A stretch of 64,000 nucleotides of DNA. Source: Gymnothorax reevesii (Eukaryota > Chordata > Actinopteri > Anguilliformes > Muraenidae). This document shows, piece after piece, positions 11,494 to 22,110 of the stretch. Positions within the stretch are counted from its first letter, which is position 1; each line of letters begins with the position of its first letter. The DNA lies in contig CM056574.1 in NCBI GenBank assembly GCA_029721435.1, forward strand, positions 76,179,501-76,243,500. Reading direction: 5' to 3'. Under the pieces are notes generated by a model. It did no database searches. It saw only the letters and a list, made by a program, of their open reading frames with translations, and was not told the DNA's origin. A program made the position numbers and the translations under genes.

Positions 11494-12263
11494 TCTCTCT
11501 TTCAGATGAGCCCATAGACGCGATCAGTTTAGGCTACCCCTGGCTTTCATTATCACTGGCTTCATCAATATCCTAATCCATCTCGGTCAGAAATTCGTCC
11601 GGGGCCACATACAACTTCACTCTATTGTGCTGGCTCCCTTTGCCCCTATCCATCGGGGTCTTAGCAGGACCTTGCTCAAACATTGGCTTCTCCCAGTCAA
11701 ACTGAGGATCCCAGTCTAAATTATCCCCATCCTCTACAGTTATGAGTCTAGATAAATCAAGTCCTCCCCGTCATCATCACTGACACAGTTCACACTACCC
11801 CTGCTTTCTTGTGAAGAACCAAAAGAGTTTTGACTGCAATTTGACTGAAATTTGACTGCAATGATTCTCACAATCAGGGCCCCATTGAATAATGGGTTTA
11901 GTTCTACTACCCCAGTTAACTTGAGGTTTATGCTTGATAAGCTAAGCATGTCCCAAAACAATAGGAAAGGAAGGGGAATCAACCAAAAAAAAATTTTTAT
12001 CCGCTCTGAGTGACCGCCTTGTTTAACATTAACAGGCATTCAGTTACTTCTGAAACCAAGCCCCACCCCAAGGCCCGCCCATTCAAAGTTAAAATAGGAT
12101 GCAAACTGGGGAGGGAACGGACGGGTAGGAAACTCTCACAGGCCCATTTAATATCAACGAGGCAATCAACTGACCCAGAATCAAAAAAAGCCTTCAATTT
12201 ACTGGTTCTTAAATGCCAACACACCCGGAACAAAAGTTCGAAAGGGGTGAAGTATCTGTCCCT
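11494..12263 (-). pseudogene. Ty3/gypsy protease region, broken
   Basis: The minus-strand frame 11997-12233 contains AFFDSGSVDCLVD, an aspartic-protease active-site box in which DSG stands for the usual D(S/T)G. Downstream sequence to 11494 is the usual poorly conserved spacer between protease and polymerase, out of frame in places. It lies between gag and reverse transcriptase, as expected for Ty3/gypsy. Confidence 0.6.
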
Positions 12264-13272
12264 CTAACTCCTTTCGTTCAGTTCGAAGGACTGAGCATTT
12301 AAATCTGGACAACAAGGTTTGATATGCCCTGGTTTTCCACGATAATAGCAGATTATTTTCCCTTTAATATTCGTCGCTTTACGAGCCACGGCGCCATCTA
12401 CCTGCATAGGTTCATTATCAGAGTCCGTGGGAGGAGCCGGGGCAGCTGCGACTTCAGAATTAAGGGTTTGCAATTGAGGCTGTCCGCCTTTACCCAAAAC
12501 CCTTTTTCCCGCTTCGTCATCTACAGGAATGGCTATCTTAACGACTGCATCAAGAGACTTGGGAGTATCAACAATAGCCAAGGCGTCTCTCACTGGCTCC
12601 AACAACGCACAAATAAACAAAGACATTAAAGGATTATCCGGCCACCCCGTAGAACTGGCAATCGACCAGAATAAAATAGAAAATTTGGCTATGGTATTCC
12701 TCCCTTGGGTTAGATTCATCAAACGGGTGGCTGCTTCCTGTTCTGTAGCATTGTGATCAAAAACTGAAATTAGTTCACTCCTCAACTTGTCGAGTGAATC
12801 AACAATCTCAGAATTATCTCGGATCAGTGGACTGACCAAGTCTAAGGCTTTTCCCTCGAGTAGAGATAAAATAGAACAAACTTGCGAGTCTTCCGTACTG
12901 TAACGAGATGGTTGTGCCTTGAAAATCTCTCATTGAGCCAGAAAGTTACGGCAATTATTAGGCTGACCATTGTACCGATTAGATAGCTGCAGCTTAGGTT
13001 CTCATTTCGTTTCAGCTAACGGTGTTTTACAGGGTAAAGTATTAGGTATCTGTGGCATTGAGGGTGGAACTGGGTGTGATGCTTGTGCCAATTGGAGAGA
13101 GTGTATTCACATTTTCTGTGAGACGAGCGACTTGGTTTATTAACAGGGCCATGTTCTTTTCCTGGCCTGATAAGCGTTCATGGAAGTCAGCCTGGATTCT
13201 ACTGGCCTCCACTAACCCCCTTTCTTGACCGGTCGCCATAGGTTGATCATCTGAAATATGTGCGGGGTCCAT
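12264..13272 (-). pseudogene. Ty3/gypsy gag, broken
   Basis: Gag starts at the ATG at 13272, only 18 bases inside the 5' LTR. Residues 1-76 (13042-13272) form a coiled-coil-like start (RIQADFHERLSGQEKNMALL). After a break the frame 12264-12839 carries the capsid-like part (RLMNLTQGRNTIAKFSILFWS) and a nucleocapsid knuckle CYYRGKPGHIKPCC, in which the second Cys of the CX2CX4HX4C pattern is Arg. One or more stops lie between 12840 and 13041. The protein would package element RNA; this copy cannot. Confidence 0.8.
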
Positions 13273-13290
13273 ATATTGGCGTTAGTGTCA

Positions 13291-14002
13291 TGTAAGGAAT
13301 AGTGAAAAGTGGACTTGCTAGAGTGAACAATATTCAAATGAAAAGCTAAGGCACGAAGACCTTAACCACTAAAGTCTCGGATGAGATGGACAGGGAGGGA
13401 CCAATCCCTAAAATTACGTAACTCAAAATGGTACACTCCTGTGGGAAAATGCCAACGCAAGAACACACATATTTTATACTAATGTGTAGAGAACATAACA
13501 AGGAACATTTTCATGTATAATATGTTCATCTTTGATGCATTTGTGATTGGATACAATTAATAAATCTCAGCAGATCGAACGAAAATGAGTTTTTTCTCAT
13601 TTTTGGTCAATATTTTTATAATCACTGGAAATAGATGTGAAATATGGTGATATGAAATGCATAGCACATTCAGTTTAACTAGTCTGGATGATTTAGGACC
13701 ATTTTAGTTAAGATTACTTCAAATTTCTAGCCATAAAATGATAAAAAGTTATATGAAGTTTTTTGCTTCGATCGTTGTGACTTTGCATCACTAATTCGTT
13801 AATTACACATACTCAAACACATTTTAGCTAACTACAACCATCATTTTCCGAAACTAGAGAATTTTCTGCATCAGATTAAATGGGTTGCATCTTGTTCTAC
13901 CCTGGGTTGGGGTTACTCCTATTTTTAAGCCCCTTTCTGGAAATGACCACTACTCTATAATTAAGGCAGAAAATATTTAAAGGGAAAACCTGTAACATGA
14001 CA
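13291..14002 (-). repeat. 5' LTR of the chromodomain Ty3 element, centre replaced
   Basis: The outer parts match the 3' LTR (13291-13455 and 13957-14002). The middle, 13456-13956, has no counterpart there and looks like unrelated AT-rich sequence. An insertion combined with a deletion is likely; no terminal repeats were seen in the replaced part. Confidence 0.7.
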
Positions 14003-14148
14003 ACCATGTGTCGACAGTTTCACCAATCAGGAACCCATTGATTTTTTTTTTCCTTTGATTGGGTACATTTTTCTCTCCTTTTATGCAGTTGTTGCTCATA
14101 TACTGCAATGGGAATGTGGAATTTATTCTTCACTGTCTGTTTGCATAT

Positions 14149-14394
14149 TGTTGTGTCCGAGCGGGCACATGCATTTTAAAGGTACAGAATGCCGCGAGGA
14201 TGCCTTGTAACGTTTGACTAGTTTATTATCAAAAGAGCTTACATACAAAAGAACTAAAGCAGCACAGTAGAAGGGTGTAGAACGTCCATGGCTCGAGAGA
14301 GAGCGAAAAATAGGTGAGGGGGGAGCTCCTTTTATAGTTTCCCCTGTGACCTGAGGCATCCTGGGAGCTGAGGTCATTACATCAATACAAAACA
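14149..14394 (-). repeat. Small solo LTR with TATA box and poly(A) signal
   Basis: It runs TG to CA and is flanked by the direct repeat CATAT (14144-14148 and 14395-14399). On the minus strand a TATAAAAGG box lies near 14333 and an AATAAA near 14223, spaced as in an LTR. It interrupts the right half of the hAT element at 3538-14564. At 246 bases it is short; the family is unknown. No internal retroelement sequence remains. Confidence 0.75.
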
Positions 14395-14604
14395 CATATC
14401 TGTCAAAATACTGTATGTCAAGGGAGGATAAATCGCTGTTCGAAATTTAAATGCACCTAATTAAGCCAAATTGACAGCCTGTTAAAATCCTATGATTGCA
14501 ATCAATGCTGGAACAAAAACTAGCAGACACAGGGAGGCCCCAGGACTGAGTTTGGGAACCACTGGTGTAGATGAAAATAAGTAAACAGACAACAATATAC
14601 TTCA

Positions 14605-14626
14605 GAAAAAATGTATATATATACAC

Positions 14627-14671
<45 letters not shown>
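14605..14671. repeat. (TA)n microsatellite
   Basis: A nearly pure TA run with ACACATATGT interruptions at its left end. It abuts the Tc1 relic at 14672, consistent with TA target choice. Confidence 0.95.
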
Positions 14672-14676
<5 letters not shown>

Positions 14677-16259
14677 CCCAAAATTAGTGAAGTTGGCTTG
14701 TTATGTAAATCGTAGATAAAAACAGAATACAATGATTTGCAAATCCTTTTCAACTTATATTCAATTGAATACACTGCAAAGACAAGATGTTTTATGTTCA
14801 AACTGAAAAAACTTTTTTTTTTTTTTGCAAATAATCATGAACTTATAATTTAAAGGCAGCAACACATTGCAAAAAAGTTGTCACAGGGGCCTTTTTACCA
14901 CTGTGTTACATCGCCTTTCCTTTTAACGACACTCAGTAAACGTTTGGGAACTGAGGAGACCAATTTTTGAAGCTTTTCAGGTGGAACTCTTTCCCATTCT
15001 GGCTTGATGTACAGCTTAAGTGGTTCAACAGTCCGGGGTCTCCATTGTCGTATTTTACGCTTTATAATGCGCCACACATTTTCAATGGGAGACAGGTCTG
15101 GACTACAGGCAGGCCAGTCAAGTACCCGCACTCTTTTACTATGGAGTCATGCTGTTGTAACACGTGCAGAATGTGGCTTGGCATTGTCTTGCTGAAATAA
15201 GCAGGGGCGTCCAATAAAAGACGTTGCTTGGATGGCAACATATGTTTCTCCAAAACCTGTATTTACCTTTCAGCATTAATGGTGCCTTCACATATGTGTA
15301 AGTTGCCCATGCCTTCGGCACTAATACACCCCCATACCATCACAGATGCTGGCTTTTGAACTTTGCGCCTATAACAGTCTGGATGGTTCTTTTTCTCTTT
15401 GGTCCGGAGGACACGACGTCCACAGTTTCCAAAAACAATTTGAAATGTGGACTCATCAGACCACAGAACACTTCCTCTTTGCATCAGTCCATCTTAGATG
15501 AGCTTGGGCCCAGCAAAGCCGGTGGCGTTTCTGAGTGCTGTTGATAAATGGCTTTCGCTTTGCATTGTAGAGTTTTAACTTGCACTTACAGATGTAGCGA
15601 CGAACTGTAGTTACTGACAGTGGTTTTCTGAAGTGTTCCTGAGCCCATGTGGTGATGTCCTTTACACACTGATGTCGATTTTTGATGCAGTACCGCCTGA
15701 GGGATCGAAGGTCACGGGCATTCAATGTTGGTTTTCGGCCCTGGCGCTTACGTGCAGTGATTTCTCCAGATTCTCTGAACCTTTTGACGATAGTACGGAC
15801 CGTAGATGATGAAATCCCGAAATTTCTTGCAATAGCTCGTTGAGGAATGTTGTTTTTAAACTGTTCGACAATCAGCTCACGCATTTGTTTGTTATTTGTT
15901 TGTGAATGATTGAGCATTTCAGGGAAGCTGCTTTTTTACCCAATCATGGCACCCACCTGTTCCCAATTAGCCCATTCACCTGTGGGATGTTCCAAATAAG
16001 TGTTTGATGAGCATTCCTCAACTCTCTCAGTCTTTTTTGCCACTTGTGCCAGCTTTTTTGAAACATGTTGCAGGCATCAAATTCCAAATGAGCTAATATT
16101 TGCAAAAAATTACAAAGTTTACCTGTTCGAACATTAAGTAACTTGTCTTTGCAGTGTATTCAATTGAATATAGGTTGAAAAGGATTTGCAAATCATTATA
16201 TTCTGTTTTTATTAACAATTTACACAACGTGCCAACTTCACTGGTTTTGGGGTTTCTAG
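14672..16259 (-). mobile_element. Tc1-like transposon, degenerate
   Basis: Terminal inverted repeats of about 200 bases: the left begins CAGAACCCAAAATTAGTGAAG at 14672, the right complement near CTAGAAACCCCAAAACCAGTG at 16259. Both sides continue into TA-rich sequence, so the exact last bases are uncertain. The interior holds a broken transposase. A shorter relative lies at 52503-54240. Confidence 0.85.
14895..15917 (-). pseudogene. Tc1-family transposase, frameshifted
   Basis: The ATG at 15917 opens a 153-residue frame with two helix-turn-helix units (IPQRAIARNFGISSSTVRTI) and the linker GRKPT. The catalytic parts follow in other frames: WSDEST near 15460 (first Asp), LQQHDS near 15150 (the second Asp region, altered from QQDN) and CSPDLSPIENVW near 15100 (Glu). 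At least three frame changes separate these parts, so no functional enzyme is made. Confidence 0.9.
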
Positions 16260-16267
16260 ATATATAT

Positions 16268-16664
16268 TGTTATGGCCCCAATTTGTCATGACATATCGGA
16301 CAGGGATGACAGACAAAATTGTAAAACTTAAATAGATTTAATTAAACAAAGACTGACCAAGATTGAAAAATGAGATAGTTACAGTCCCATGGTAATTGAG
16401 AAATAGGGTTGCTGTCTTGTGATGTCCTGGGAGATCAGGCAAAAATCCACAAAACAAGCTTCACAGGTCTTGTAAAGAGTGACAGGTCTAGTTAAATGTA
16501 TCCTTCCACAATTTCTCCAACTACTTTACTCTCTCAATTTTAGTCCTTTTTTACTCTTTTCCAGCCCCCTCCCACCTTCCAGACTTTTTTTCAATTCTTT
16601 GGGACTTTCCCCTCTGAGACATGCCCAGGACATGCCCAAAAACCTAGCTCCAGACTGGGCTTCA
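16268..16664 (-). repeat. Solo LTR or LTR fragment, minus orientation
   Basis: On the minus strand it starts TGAAGCCCAGTCTGGAGC (16664) and ends AATTGGGGCCATAACA (16268). It is similar along its length to the plus-strand LTR at 40021-40469, including the GGCATGTCCTGG words and the final 20 bases. No internal retroelement sequence is attached, and I could not see a target duplication. Confidence 0.7.
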
Positions 16665-17214
16665 TTTTTTATTTCCTCACTCACTGAACCATTCAGTAAG
16701 GTTTGAAGTTCATTCCAAATATATTTGTGGAAACATTTTTTTTATTTGATTCATGTAATCATTATTAATTGCTTATTTGGTTCCATTTGATTGTTTATTG
16801 ATTCATTGTTTTGAATTGATTATCCTTGCTTGCACATATTCTGTTTCAGATCATAGGCCCAGTGTGTGTGTGCTAACATATTTTTTATTTAGCAGGGGCC
16901 TGAATAACTCTGAATTCCAGTGTGTCATGGCATGTAGCTTATCTAGGACCAAGCAGACCTCAGGACCATAAACAAGAGCAGTGTGTGTCTCTTCTAGTCT
17001 TTTGTTTTACCAGGAGATGGACACGGGGGAGCCTGGGTGAGAAAGGCCTAGGAGATGATAAGAAAACCACCTGCCTATTGCGCATACCACGGGGTGGCTT
17101 GACGTGGGCTACGCGCCTGACGTGGACTACGCGCGTCTGCGAAAGCATTCCAGCAGATGCCATGATGTGTAAAACAGCGCGGGGGGGGAGAAGAACGTCA
17201 ATATGTTTTCAATA
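16665..17214. other. No feature recognised
   Basis: A stretch of 550 bases between an LTR and a Tc1 element. A short run at 17090-17140 is GC-richer with repeated GACGTGG/CTACGCGC words. No coding or repeat assignment can be supported. Confidence 0.5.
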
Positions 17215-18739
17215 TGTGCCCTCCATAATTTTCGTCACCCCTGGTTAAGATGTGTTAAAAGGCTTAAAATAAATTACATTTTTATTGCAGAAGCATACTC
17301 TCACACTGAAAATTGTAGAAAAATGTAACCTTCAACTCAAGTGAATTTTAAGGGGGAAAAAAAATCTAAGAAATAATTATTTTTCATAAAGTCATCTGTT
17401 CCACAACTATTGGCACCCCTAACAATCCCTAGGAAATAAATGTAATTGAAGTATTTCTGTCATTTCTACAGTAGTTTACAAAGTTGATCAGAGAATCTAG
17501 GAACATTTAATTGGTAAATCATCTCTTCCTGTTTCCCTGGGGTATGAATATGACATGACACAGAGGCCATTTCTCTTATCCACTCTTCAATATGGGAAAG
17601 ACAAAGGAACACACCATTCAAGTAAGGCAGATGTGTGTCGACCTTAACAAGTCAGGCAGTGGCGAAAAGAAAATAGCTACTCGCCTGCACCTGCCCATAT
17701 CTACTGTCAGAGGAATCATTAACAAGTTTAAAACAACTGGAACAGTGGTAAAAAAGCCTAGACAAGGACGCAAGGTTATTTTGCTACCATGCACAGTGTG
17801 GAGAATGGTAAGAGAAATAAAAAGTTCTCCAAAGCTCATGGTTAAAGAATTGCAACAAATGGAAGCATCTTGGGGTCACAAAGTCTCCAAAACAACCATC
17901 AGGCCCTATCTACATGCCAACAAGCTGTTTGGGAGGTATGCTTGGAAAAAACCTTTTCTCACTCACAATCATAAATGCAAGAGTTCGCTAAGTGGTACTG
18001 GGACTTCAAATGGGACCGCGTGCTTTGGTCAGATGAGACCAAGATAGAGCTTTTTGGCAACAAACACTCTAAGTGGGTCTGGCGGAACAGAAAAGATGAG
18101 TATGCAGAAAAGCACCTCATGCCCACTGTGAAGTATGGGGGAGGATCGGTGATGCTGTGGGCCTGTTTCTCTTCCAGAGGCCCTGGGAACCTTGTTAGGG
18201 TGCATGGCATCATGAACACTTTTAAATACCAGGACATTTTAAATCAAAATCTGGAGGCCTGTGCCCGAAAGCTGAAGATGGGTCATCACTGGGTCTTACA
18301 GCAAGATAATGGGCTCTAATTTCGTAGACCAGGCGTAGGCGCGGCGCAGGCGCGGCGCATGGGGGGTGCGCCGCGCCAACGGGGTGTGTCCAGGCGTATG
18401 CGGCAATTTCGTGCCCGGCGTAGCCTGGCGCAAGAACTCCTCTGTCCCGCCTCTGCCCCTCCTTCCAGCGCAAGTTGGCAAAGAAGGCGACACAGCCGAG
18501 TCAAATCCTGCTCACTGGCAAGAGAAACGATGGATAGCGTGTTCCTATTAATACAAACTGTTGCTGCTTTAAATTTTGGGATTAACATGCATGGACAACA
18601 ATGCAAGATACGTGACACATTTATTTTCAATATGCGATCTTAACTCAGTACGAGATCATAGCAATCAGGCTGTAGGCCTATTCCTTTTCCCCACTGAAGA
18701 CGATAAAACCGAAGTGACAATAATAGTAGCCTCGTATTA

Positions 18740-19672
18740 AGCTGCTTGCACACTGGACGCGAAACGAATTTTTCGCTCGACATATTGCGTCTTGTGCCCG
18801 AAAGTCTGACAGGGTTTTAATAAATCTCCGTGTCCGACAGTCTATTATTGTTTTTAATTTCTTCAAATCTGCTGACTCTTGTCGATATTAAACGTGAATG
18901 TTTTGATAAGAGGGCTCAGTTCTTTAAGATGAGTACCGAGAATTTCAATCAATGTTTCTGTTTAAGCTCTGCTCAGTAAAGCGAGTCGACACTGGCATGG
19001 GACAATGTACAATGCCTCCGTGTCTGACAGCTAAAAAAAAAAAAAAAAAAGAGGACGATTAGAACAGATTGATATCGAAATAAAGAATAAAAAGAAACAT
19101 TTTAACAACAGAACATCCAATGAACACTGGGATTTATTTTTTAGCGGGTCATCTTTGTTGGATATCCCGTTATAAATCTGTTCTCATTTCAATACTTTTA
19201 CTTTTTGCTGGCTGGTGGACATGGAGTATTTTGCATTTCGTGTCGGACAGTCTTAATCGTGCATGCGATAATTTCTTCACACTGTCAATGGTCATGGAAT
19301 TGATTTGCTCACGCACTGTTTTATCTCAGCTGTGGAAATAAAGCGTGAATCTGTTCGGTCCATCTGACTAATTTTCAAAAGAAAGACCGAATAAAGACTG
19401 CTGGCTATCTTCAACGGAAGAAAACAGAAGAATAGGCTAAAAAGACCAAGAAAAGTCGATAGCTATCAATTTGCATTCTGTGAAGGTCGAACACAAAAAT
19501 GGCCAAGTTTCCACGTCTAATAATTCCTGGAATACTCGGAAAAATTAGAACTTTTATGACTTTCGGACACGGAGCTATATTAAAACCCTGTCCAACTATC
19601 GCGTCTTTGCATTGACTTTGTCTGTAATCAGTCGGGCGAAAAATTCGTTTCGCGTCCAGTGTGGAAGCGGCT
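18740..19672. mobile_element. Harbinger-like MITE
   Basis: The terminal inverted repeats AGCTGCTTGCACACTGGACG and AGCCGCTTCCACACTGGACG continue through CGAAACGAATTTTTCGC, over 35 bases, with pairing (weaker) to about 130 bases. TTA flanks both ends (18737-18739, 19673-19675), the PIF/Harbinger signature. It is non-coding and nested inside the GC-rich element at 18311-20296. Confidence 0.85.
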
Positions 19673-19699
19673 TTAATGAGCATAGAACGCAAGCATTCG

Positions 19700-19716
19700 A
19701 TATATATATATATATG

Positions 19717-19745
<29 letters not shown>
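19700..19745. repeat. (TA)n microsatellite
   Basis: A TA run with two GTATACA interruptions, just outside the Harbinger-like MITE. Confidence 0.95.
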
Positions 19746-19747
<2 letters not shown>

Positions 19748-20929
19748 AGTTTGTGGTTGGCTGAGAAAGATGTGAAGTCGTTAGTTTGCATCACAGATTC
19801 AGCTGCGTTGATTAAGCCCGGTCAAGTTTCCATTACGCGTGGCAACCGCCTTTAATCTGACATCAGGACAATCGATATAGATACAATAATTTATGTCCTT
19901 ATTCAGATAGTTACATTAAATCGTGCTTCCTGTAATTATTTCTTGCATTGAAATGCGCCTGACATTCTGTAAAGCTGCCTGTGAGATTTCGGTGACGTGT
20001 GCGCTCTCTGCGCCGGTCAGCCAAATTACCACTGCACGGAAATTAAACCAGGTTGGAGTTGGCGAGTTTTCTGCGCAACTCCAGCGGAGACTTATTCTAC
20101 GAAATTGTCACTGCGTCTTCATGAATATGTGACACCTCCCCCTACTACGCCGCCACACCCATCTCGGCGCACCTTGGTCTACCGAAGGCTGCGCGCCTCA
20201 CGAAATTACCACTACGCGGGCTGCGCCCTACGAAATTACCACTGCGCGGCCTGCGCTTCGCTACGCCACCTGCGCTGCGCCAGGAAATTAGAGCCCAATG
20301 ACCCTAAACATGTGGCCAAATCTACACAGAAATGGTTCACCAGACACAGAATCAAGCTCCTCCCATGGCCATCTCAGTCCCCAGACCTCAACCCCATTGA
20401 AAACCTGTGGAGTGAGCTGAAGAAGAGAGTTCAGGGGAGAGGACCCAGGTCGCTGGATGATTTAGAGAGATTGTGCAAAGAGGAATGGTCGCGGAGCCCT
20501 CTTTCTGTATTCTCCCATCTTGTGACACATTAAAGGAGAAGATTGGGTGCTGTTTTGTTGGCTAAAGGGGGTTGTGCAAAGTATTAACATCAGGGGTGCT
20601 AATAATTGTGGTACACAAGATTTGAAGTAAAAGAATTATTTCTTAATGTGGGATTTTTTTCTCACTGAATAAATGCACTCGAATGAAAGGTTGGATTCAT
20701 TAATTTTTTTTATTATTTAGAAAAAACTGAATTTATTAGAAGCTACAGAACACATCTTAACCATGGGTGCCAATAATTATTGAGGGCAGTGTATTTTGGC
20801 TTCGGTGAAGTTCATCTCAGATGACCGTGAAAAGGTCAAACTTGAGGTCAGGCAAAATGTAACTATTTTCAAAGGCTTCTAGGCTTGAAAATATTGAGGA
20901 TTGGGAACATGTCATTGGGAACAACCGCT

Positions 20930-22110
20930 TCGATGAAGTCATATATGAACTTTCATTTGGTGGCCTTGAACTTACCCCTCAGTGACCTTCAATGGCCAAA
21001 CTTCACAGTGAAATTTAAATGACTAATAGCAAAATCGCTACAGATAAAGTGTAGATTTGCATTGGAGATGTATAGGAAATCAAATATGAACTTAGTGAAA
21101 TTTCAATGACTTCTATCACCAAAGTTATGACAGATAGAGCTTAGGTTCACATTGTGGGCATATAAGAAGTTTTGTATGAAGTTTCAGTGGGTGATCTTGA
21201 ACTTGACCTTCAGTGACCAACAACGGCCAAACTATACTGTGAAATTTCAATGACTTATTTCAGCAAAATTGTTACAGAAAGAGTGTAGGTTTGTGTTGGA
21301 GACGTATGGGAAGTCATATATGAACTTTCATTTGGTGACCTTCATATTGATTTTCCAAAGTCAAACCTGACCCGGTGAAAATTCAATGACTTCGATCATT
21401 AAAAAGGTCACAGATGGAGCCTAGGTTTGTGTCACTGACATCTAGGAAATAACGTATGAACTTTCATTTACTGACATTCAATTTGACTGTTGGTGACCTT
21501 TGAAGGTCAAAATTGACAAAATACAATTACAATGACTCATATTGTCAAAACGGTCACTGATGGAGCCTAGGTTTGTATTAGAAACATATAGGAAGTCATA
21601 TATGAACTTTCATCAGGTGACCTTCGTCCTGACCTTCAAAGGTCAAATGTGACCCAGTGAAAATTCAATGACTTCATTCTCTAAAAGGGTCACAGATGGA
21701 GCCTAGGTCTGTGTTACTGACATCTAGGAAGTGATATGAACTGTCATCTGGTGACGTACAACTTGACTGTCAGTGACCATTGAGGGTCAAACTCAACAGT
21801 GAAGTTAAAGTGACTTGTATCACCAAAATGGTCACAGATTTAACCAAGATTTATATAATGACATTAAGAAAGTCATGTATGAAGTCCATTTGCCTCAACT
21901 TGACCTTCTGTGACCTTCAAAGTTCACAACTGACATATGAATTTTCAATGACTTGTATCTCCAAAACTGCTTCAGAGCTTAGGATTGTGTTTGTGTGACA
22001 CGAGATCTTATAAATGTATGTGAACTTTTATTTAGTGACCTTGACATTGATTTTAATTTATTTGAATGTCAAACTTCTCCTGAAATTTTTATAACTTTTA
22101 TCTCAAACCT
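20930..22110. repeat. Tandem array, unit about 140 bp, roughly eight copies
   Basis: The phrase TATGAACTTTCAT(TTGGTGACCTT) recurs near 20940, 21315, 21453, 21599, 21734 and 22016 in variant form, mostly 136-144 bases apart, together with ACAGATGGAGCCTAGGTTTG and GTGACCTTCAAAGGTCAAA. Copies are clearly diverged. The array has no long open frame with a recognisable domain. It may be a satellite or the inner array of a non-autonomous element; no end structure was found. Confidence 0.85.

Larger units (their letters stand above)
3946..14002 (-). mobile_element. Ty3/gypsy chromodomain retrotransposon, degenerate
   Basis: On the minus strand the order is LTR, gag, protease, reverse transcriptase, RNase H, integrase, chromodomain, LTR, the order of the chromovirus branch of Ty3/gypsy. 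The two LTRs match at their outer parts (3946-4110 with 13291-13455, and 7555-7599 with 13957-14002). A polypurine-like tract (GAGGGGGGTCC on the minus strand) abuts the 3' LTR at 7600. Every coding region has stops or frameshifts. A hAT element sits in the 3' LTR and a LINE fragment in the integrase. No convincing 5-bp target duplication was found at the outer ends. Confidence 0.85.
3538..14564. mobile_element. Non-autonomous hAT-type element, expanded by nested insertions
   Basis: The left end starts CAGGGTTCCCAAACTCAG at 3538 and the right end closes CTGAGTTTGGGAACCACTG at 14564, giving imperfect terminal inverted repeats. Flanks read TTGTAGAT on the left and GTGTAGAT on the right, an 8-bp duplication with one mismatch. 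An uninterrupted relative of 734 bp lies at 25278-26011, and its middle aligns with 3538-3945 joined to 14003-14148 and 14400-14564. About 10.3 kb of this interval is therefore later insertion: a Ty3/gypsy element and a small solo LTR. No transposase is encoded. Confidence 0.8.
18311..20296. mobile_element. Unclassified GC-rich TIR element with 3-bp AAT duplication
   Basis: The ends are GGGCTCTAATTTC and GAAATTAGAGCCC, a perfect 13-bp inverted repeat, with AAT on both sides (18308-18310, 20297-20299). The boundary is exact because the split transposase reads on across it (QQDN to DPKH). Subterminal regions are CpG-rich and repeat the word ACGAAATTACCACT (for example 20200 and 20230, 30 bases apart) and its inverse AATTTCGT near 18319 and 18404. 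It encodes nothing recognisable and contains a Harbinger-like MITE. The 3-bp duplication and GGGC start may point to the Harbinger or IS3EU groups, but I cannot assign it. Confidence 0.8.
17592..20533 (+). pseudogene. Tc1-family transposase, frameshifted and interrupted
   Basis: The ATG at 17592 opens the DNA-binding half (IATRLHLPISTVRGIINKF, then KKPRQGRK). The frame shifts near 17970 into a second frame with WSDETKIELFG (first Asp), the GGGSVMLWACF strand and LQQDN (second Asp). There the nested element enters. Coding resumes at 20300 with DPKHVAKSTQKWF and SPDLNPIENLW (Glu). All three DDE residues remain and only one frameshift is obvious, so decay is modest apart from the insertion. Confidence 0.9.
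17215..20791 (+). mobile_element. Tc1-like transposon split by a nested element
   Basis: Flanked by TA (17213-17214 and 20792-20793). The ends begin TGTGCCCTCCATAATTTTCG and, on the other strand, CACTGCCCTCAATAATTATTG, the ends of a common fish Tc1 group. Without the nested insertion at 18311-20296 the element is about 1.6 kb, the normal size. It encodes one transposase on the plus strand, broken by a frameshift and by the insertion. Confidence 0.9.

Noticed and set aside
18222..18643. Overlapping frames on both strands in GC-rich DNA
   Set aside because: They are in the CpG-rich subterminal zone of a non-coding TIR element; open frames are expected by composition.
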